Assembly: GCF_029626155.1 (NCBI RefSeq)
Contig: NZ_JARUBL010000001.1
Location: 5,436,501 to 5,500,500, forward strand
DNA from: Solwaraspora sp. WMMD1047
Lineage (GTDB): Bacteria; Actinomycetota; Actinomycetes; Mycobacteriales; Micromonosporaceae
DNA length: 64,000 nucleotides
Direction: 5' to 3'
Of this stretch, positions 61,049 through 64,000 are shown one piece after another. The notes below the pieces were generated by a model. The model searched no databases and was not told the origin of the DNA. It saw only the letters and a list, made by a program, of their open reading frames with translations. The position numbers were made by a program, and so were the translations under genes. How positions within the stretch are numbered: the stretch's first letter is position 1; each line of letters begins with the position of its first letter.

Positions 61049-63373
61049 ATGACTGAGGTCCGCGGGGTCGTGGACGGGCCGGCACCGGCCCAGGCAAGTC
61101 CGGACCACGACCGGCCGGACGGGCCCGACGGCGAGACACGCGTCCGAGAACTGCTCGGCCGGATGACGGTCGAGGAGAAGATCGCGCAGGTCGTCGGCTT
61201 CTGGGAGAAGGAGGACGGCGAGGCCGTCGCGCCCATGCAGGGCGAGTTCGGCGACAACGCCAGGCTCGAGGACTTCTCCCGGCACGGGCTCGGCCATCTC
61301 ACCCGGCCCTACGGCACCCGTCCCGTCGACGCCGCCGCACGGGCGTCCTGGCTGTGGAAGTTCCAGTCGGACCTGGTGACCGGCACCCGCCTGGGCATCC
61401 CAGCGATCGTCCACGAGGAGTGCCTCACCGGGCTCTCGGCGTGGAAGGCGGCCACCTTCCCCACCCCGCTGGCCTGGGGCGCCGCCTTCGACCCCGACCT
61501 GGTCACCGAGATGGCCGCGGTGATCGGCGAGTCGATGCGGGCGTTGGGCGTACACCAGGGTCTCTCGCCCGTGCTCGACGTGATCCGCGACCCGCGCTGG
61601 GGCCGGGTCGACGAGTGCATCTCCGAGGACCCCTACCTGGTCGGGACCATCGGCACCTCGTACGTGCGCGGTCTGCAGTCGCAGGGGGTGCACGCCGCGC
61701 TGAAGCACTTCGTCGGCTACTCCGCCTCCCGCGCCGGGCGCAACTTCGCGCCGGTGCACGCCGGCCCTCGGGAGATCTCCGACGTGCTGCTGGTCCCGTT
61801 CGAGATGGCGGTCCTGGACGGCGACGCGCGCTCGGTCATGCACTCCTACGCCGAGATCGACGGAGTGCCGGTCGCGGCCGACCCGACGCTGCTGACCGGC
61901 CTGCTGCGGGACCGGTGGGGCTTCGACGGCACCGTGGTGGCCGACTACTTCGGGGTGGCGTTCCTGAACCTGCTGCACCACGTCGCGGGCGACCACGCGG
62001 AGGCGGCCGTGCAGGCGCTCACCGCCGGGGTCGACATCGAGCTGCCGACCGGCGACGCGTACCTGACCCTGCGGGAGACGGTCCGGTCCGGGCGGCTCGA
62101 CGAGGCGGTCCTGGACCGGGCGGTGCTGCGGGTGCTGCGCCAGAAGCTGGACCTCGGGCTGCTCGACGCCACCTTCACCGACGGGCCACCCGCCGACATC
62201 GACCTGGACTCGCCCGCGCACCGGGCGATCGCCCGCCGCCTCGCGGAAGAGTCGATCATCCTGGTCGCCAACCAGGACGCGCTGCCGCTGCCGGCCGGTC
62301 GACGGGTCGCGGTCATCGGCCCGAACGCCGACCGGCAGAACGCGCTTTTCGGCTGCTACTCCTTCCTCAACCACGTGCTCGTCCAGCACCCCGACGTCGA
62401 GACCGGCATCGAGGTACCGACGATGCTCGACGCCCTCCGGGTCGAGTTCGGCGCGGACCTGGTCAGCTGGGCGCGCGGCTGCGCGGTGGACGACGACGAC
62501 CGGTCCGGCTTCGACGAGGCGGTCGCCACCGCGGCCGCGGCCGAGATGGCCGTCCTGGTGGTCGGCGACCACGCCGGGCTCTTCGGGCGCGGCACGGTCG
62601 GCGAGGGCTGCGACCGCGACGACCTCGAACTGCCCGGCGTCCAGCGCGACCTCGTCGAGGCGGTGCTGGCCACCGGTACGCCCGTCGTTCTGGTGCTGCT
62701 CACCGGGCGGCCGTACGCGGTCGGCTGGGCGCTGACCCGGTGCGCGGCGGTGGTGCAGGCGTTCTTCCCCGGCGAGGAGGGCGCCGGGGCGATCGCCGGC
62801 GTGCTCTCCGGGCGGGTGAACCCGTCCGGCCGGCTGCCGGTGAGCCTGCCCGGCCCGGCGGGGGCGCAGCCCTACTCGTACCTGCATCCCACCCTGGGCG
62901 AAGGCAGCGAGGTGACGAATCTGGCGGCCACGCCCGCGGCGCCGTTCGGTCACGGCCTGTCATACACGACGTTCGAGCACGCCGACCTGACCGTGCCGGC
63001 CACCGTGCCGACCGACGGCGCGCTGCGGGTGTCCGTACGCGTCACGAACACCGGCCCGGTCGTCGGCGACGACGTGGTCCAGCTCTACGGTCACGACCTG
63101 GTCGCCTCGGTGACCCGGCCGGTGGCGCAGCTGCTCGGCTACCGCCGGGTGCGGCTGGAGCCGGGGCAGTCGGTCACGGTCGAGCTGACCGTGCCCACCA
63201 CCCGGCTGGCCTTCTCCGACCGCACCCTCACCCGGGTCGTGGAGCCCGGCGATGTCGAACTCTGGGTCGGCACCAGCGCGCAACGCGACACCCAGGCGCT
63301 GACCACATTGGTCGGCGACACCGTGCCGGTCTCCAACGCGTCCGCCCGCTGGACGACGTCCGAAGTGAACTGA
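61049..63373 (+). CDS. GH3 beta-glycosidase (BxlA-like beta-xylosidase)
   Basis: 774 aa, no signal peptide, so cytoplasmic. Domains: GH3 barrel (~30-340) with KHF (219-221) and nucleophile Asp299 in TVVADYFG, alpha/beta sandwich (~395-620), and a C-terminal Fn3-like domain (~650-760). HEECLTG and the SDY-type nucleophile context are seen in BxlA-type beta-xylosidases. It would split the disaccharide imported by the adjacent transporter; beta-glucosidase activity cannot be excluded. A stem-loop follows. Confidence 0.92.
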   Translation: MTEVRGVVDGPAPAQASPDHDRPDGPDGETRVRELLGRMTVEEKIAQVVGFWEKEDGEAVAPMQGEFGDNARLEDFSRHGLGHLTRPYGTRPVDAAARASWLWKFQSDLVTGTRLGIPAIVHEECLTGLSAWKAATFPTPLAWGAAFDPDLVTEMAAVIGESMRALGVHQGLSPVLDVIRDPRWGRVDECISEDPYLVGTIGTSYVRGLQSQGVHAALKHFVGYSASRAGRNFAPVHAGPREISDVLLVPFEMAVLDGDARSVMHSYAEIDGVPVAADPTLLTGLLRDRWGFDGTVVADYFGVAFLNLLHHVAGDHAEAAVQALTAGVDIELPTGDAYLTLRETVRSGRLDEAVLDRAVLRVLRQKLDLGLLDATFTDGPPADIDLDSPAHRAIARRLAEESIILVANQDALPLPAGRRVAVIGPNADRQNALFGCYSFLNHVLVQHPDVETGIEVPTMLDALRVEFGADLVSWARGCAVDDDDRSGFDEAVATAAAAEMAVLVVGDHAGLFGRGTVGEGCDRDDLELPGVQRDLVEAVLATGTPVVLVLLTGRPYAVGWALTRCAAVVQAFFPGEEGAGAIAGVLSGRVNPSGRLPVSLPGPAGAQPYSYLHPTLGEGSEVTNLAATPAAPFGHGLSYTTFEHADLTVPATVPTDGALRVSVRVTNTGPVVGDDVVQLYGHDLVASVTRPVAQLLGYRRVRLEPGQSVTVELTVPTTRLAFSDRTLTRVVEPGDVELWVGTSAQRDTQALTTLVGDTVPVSNASARWTTSEVN

Positions 63374-63396
63374 ACCCGCGCGAGCCACGATCCAAC

Positions 63397-63423
63397 GGCC
63401 GGTCCGACCTCGTCGGGCCGGCC
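63397..63423 (+). terminator. Stem-loop after the GH3 gene
   Basis: GGCCGGTCCGAC-CTC-GTCGGGCCGGCC, a 12-bp stem with a single G-T wobble, 23 bp after the GH3 stop. It probably ends the transporter operon. Confidence 0.7.
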
Positions 63424-63580
63424 GATTCGTCGTCCGCATCATCGGTCCAAAGTGTCATACCCGAGGGCTACAAATAGATCGGCACGAGGCGCTACGGGGG
63501 GCGCTGTTCCTCCTGCGCGGGTTCGTGCGTGCCGGCCGCAGTCCGCGGAACGACCGGCACCAGACCAACGGGAGGCATCG

Positions 63581-64000
63581 TTGCATCAGACGACACGGCT
63601 CACCCGCTCGACCGCCAGGCTGGCCCTGGCGACCGGGCTGGTCATCGCGGGCACTCTGCTCCACCCGTTCGGCGCGGCAGCCCAAGCCGCCGCGCCCTAC
63701 ACCGAGCTTCCACTGGACCGGGCCGACGACGTGGTGGCCACCGCCGAGCGGGTCTTCATCAGCAGCGGGAACCTGTCGCAGTCGGTGGCGGTCACCGACC
63801 CGGCCGGCGAGGTCCTCGGGATGCTCGACGCCCTACCCGGCCCCGCCGACCTGCTGCTCAGCGACGATCAGAGCACGCTCTACGTGGCGCTGCCCAACGT
63901 CAACCAGATCGCCGCGTTCGACACCGGCTCGCTGACCGAGACCGCCCGCTACGCCACCGGCGCCGGTGCCTGCCCCTCCTCGCTGGCGCTCGCCGGTGAC
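63581..64000 (+). CDS. Secreted beta-propeller protein, partial (cut by window end)
   Basis: 140 codons to the window edge, no stop yet. Start TTG 63581 is set by GGAGG five bases upstream; no ATG/GTG fits. A signal peptide (ARLALATGLVIAGTLLHPFGAAAQA) is followed by ELPLDRADDVVATAERVFISSGN, then VAVTDPAGEVLGMLDALPGPADLLLSDDQSTLYVALPNVNQIAAFDTGSL, the blade pattern of YVTN/NHL-type propellers. Function unknown; likely extracellular. Confidence 0.75.
   Translation, partial: MHQTTRLTRSTARLALATGLVIAGTLLHPFGAAAQAAAPYTELPLDRADDVVATAERVFISSGNLSQSVAVTDPAGEVLGMLDALPGPADLLLSDDQSTLYVALPNVNQIAAFDTGSLTETARYATGAGACPSSLALAGD

Overview
The window is high-GC actinomycete DNA. The GTG/ATG starts, ATGA/GTGA stop-start overlaps, ClpC-type unfoldase, CBM13- and CBM2-linked xylan enzymes and F420-type oxidoreductase together suggest a soil Micromonosporaceae member (Micromonospora/Actinoplanes-like). 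That placement is an inference from gene content, not from a marker gene. I saw no rRNA, tRNA or CRISPR array.

Layout. 0-8.2 kb: a WYL regulator, an F420-type nitroreductase, a divergent TetR/NAD-binding oxidoreductase pair with two operator palindromes, then a NarL-type two-component system divergent from a MacB-like ABC exporter, with a perfect palindrome between them. 8.2-17.5 kb: an accessory zone with signs of decay. It holds a phosphatase remnant with a nonsense codon, a large secreted GH10 xylanase with AT-richer codons, propeller-like fragments, a K+ channel, a TetR/DUF998 pair, a diverged dispersed repeat, a hicAB toxin-antitoxin pair and a truncated DUF4288 gene joined to a radical SAM gene. 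18.4-20.1 kb: a YjbR-like protein and a secreted nuclease/phosphatase-fold protein.

20.2-43.0 kb is the most interesting part: about 22 genes forming a coherent catabolic island. It encodes an aldehyde dehydrogenase, three SDRs, two DUF6282 putative metal hydrolases, two lactonase-like metallo-beta-lactamase-fold enzymes, three carboxymuconolactone-decarboxylase-type proteins (one a tandem fusion), a GH1 glycosidase, a Baeyer-Villiger monooxygenase, two cupins, an HpaI-type aldolase, a ThDP enzyme, a hydroxyisobutyrate-dehydrogenase-type enzyme, GntR and IclR regulators, and a Pot-type ABC importer whose two permeases are fused. Five copies of one imperfect 21-bp palindrome, with halves ATTGTANGA and TCATACAAT, sit before its transcription units. 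I infer import (and possibly deglycosylation) of a small cyclic or aromatic compound, then ketone-to-lactone oxidation, lactone opening, alcohol/aldehyde oxidation and C-C cleavage. The substrate is unknown.

43.1-46.8 kb: an unknown conserved protein and clpC, closed by a strong terminator. 46.8-56.2 kb: a secreted GH10-CBM13-GH62 xylanase/arabinofuranosidase, an imine-reductase-like oxidoreductase divergent from an HxlR regulator, a CBM2 protein, two small exported/membrane proteins, a TetR/metallo-hydrolase pair with twin operators, and a seven-repeat RCC1 secreted propeller. 56.6-64.0 kb: a LacI regulator, a sugar ABC importer and a GH3 glycosidase in the same order as the Streptomyces bxlR-bxlEFG-bxlA xylobiose locus, followed by the start of a secreted propeller protein on a TTG codon. 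CGAAACT-type motifs upstream of both GH10 genes, with a related sequence before the bxl-like transporter, suggest coordinated xylan use.
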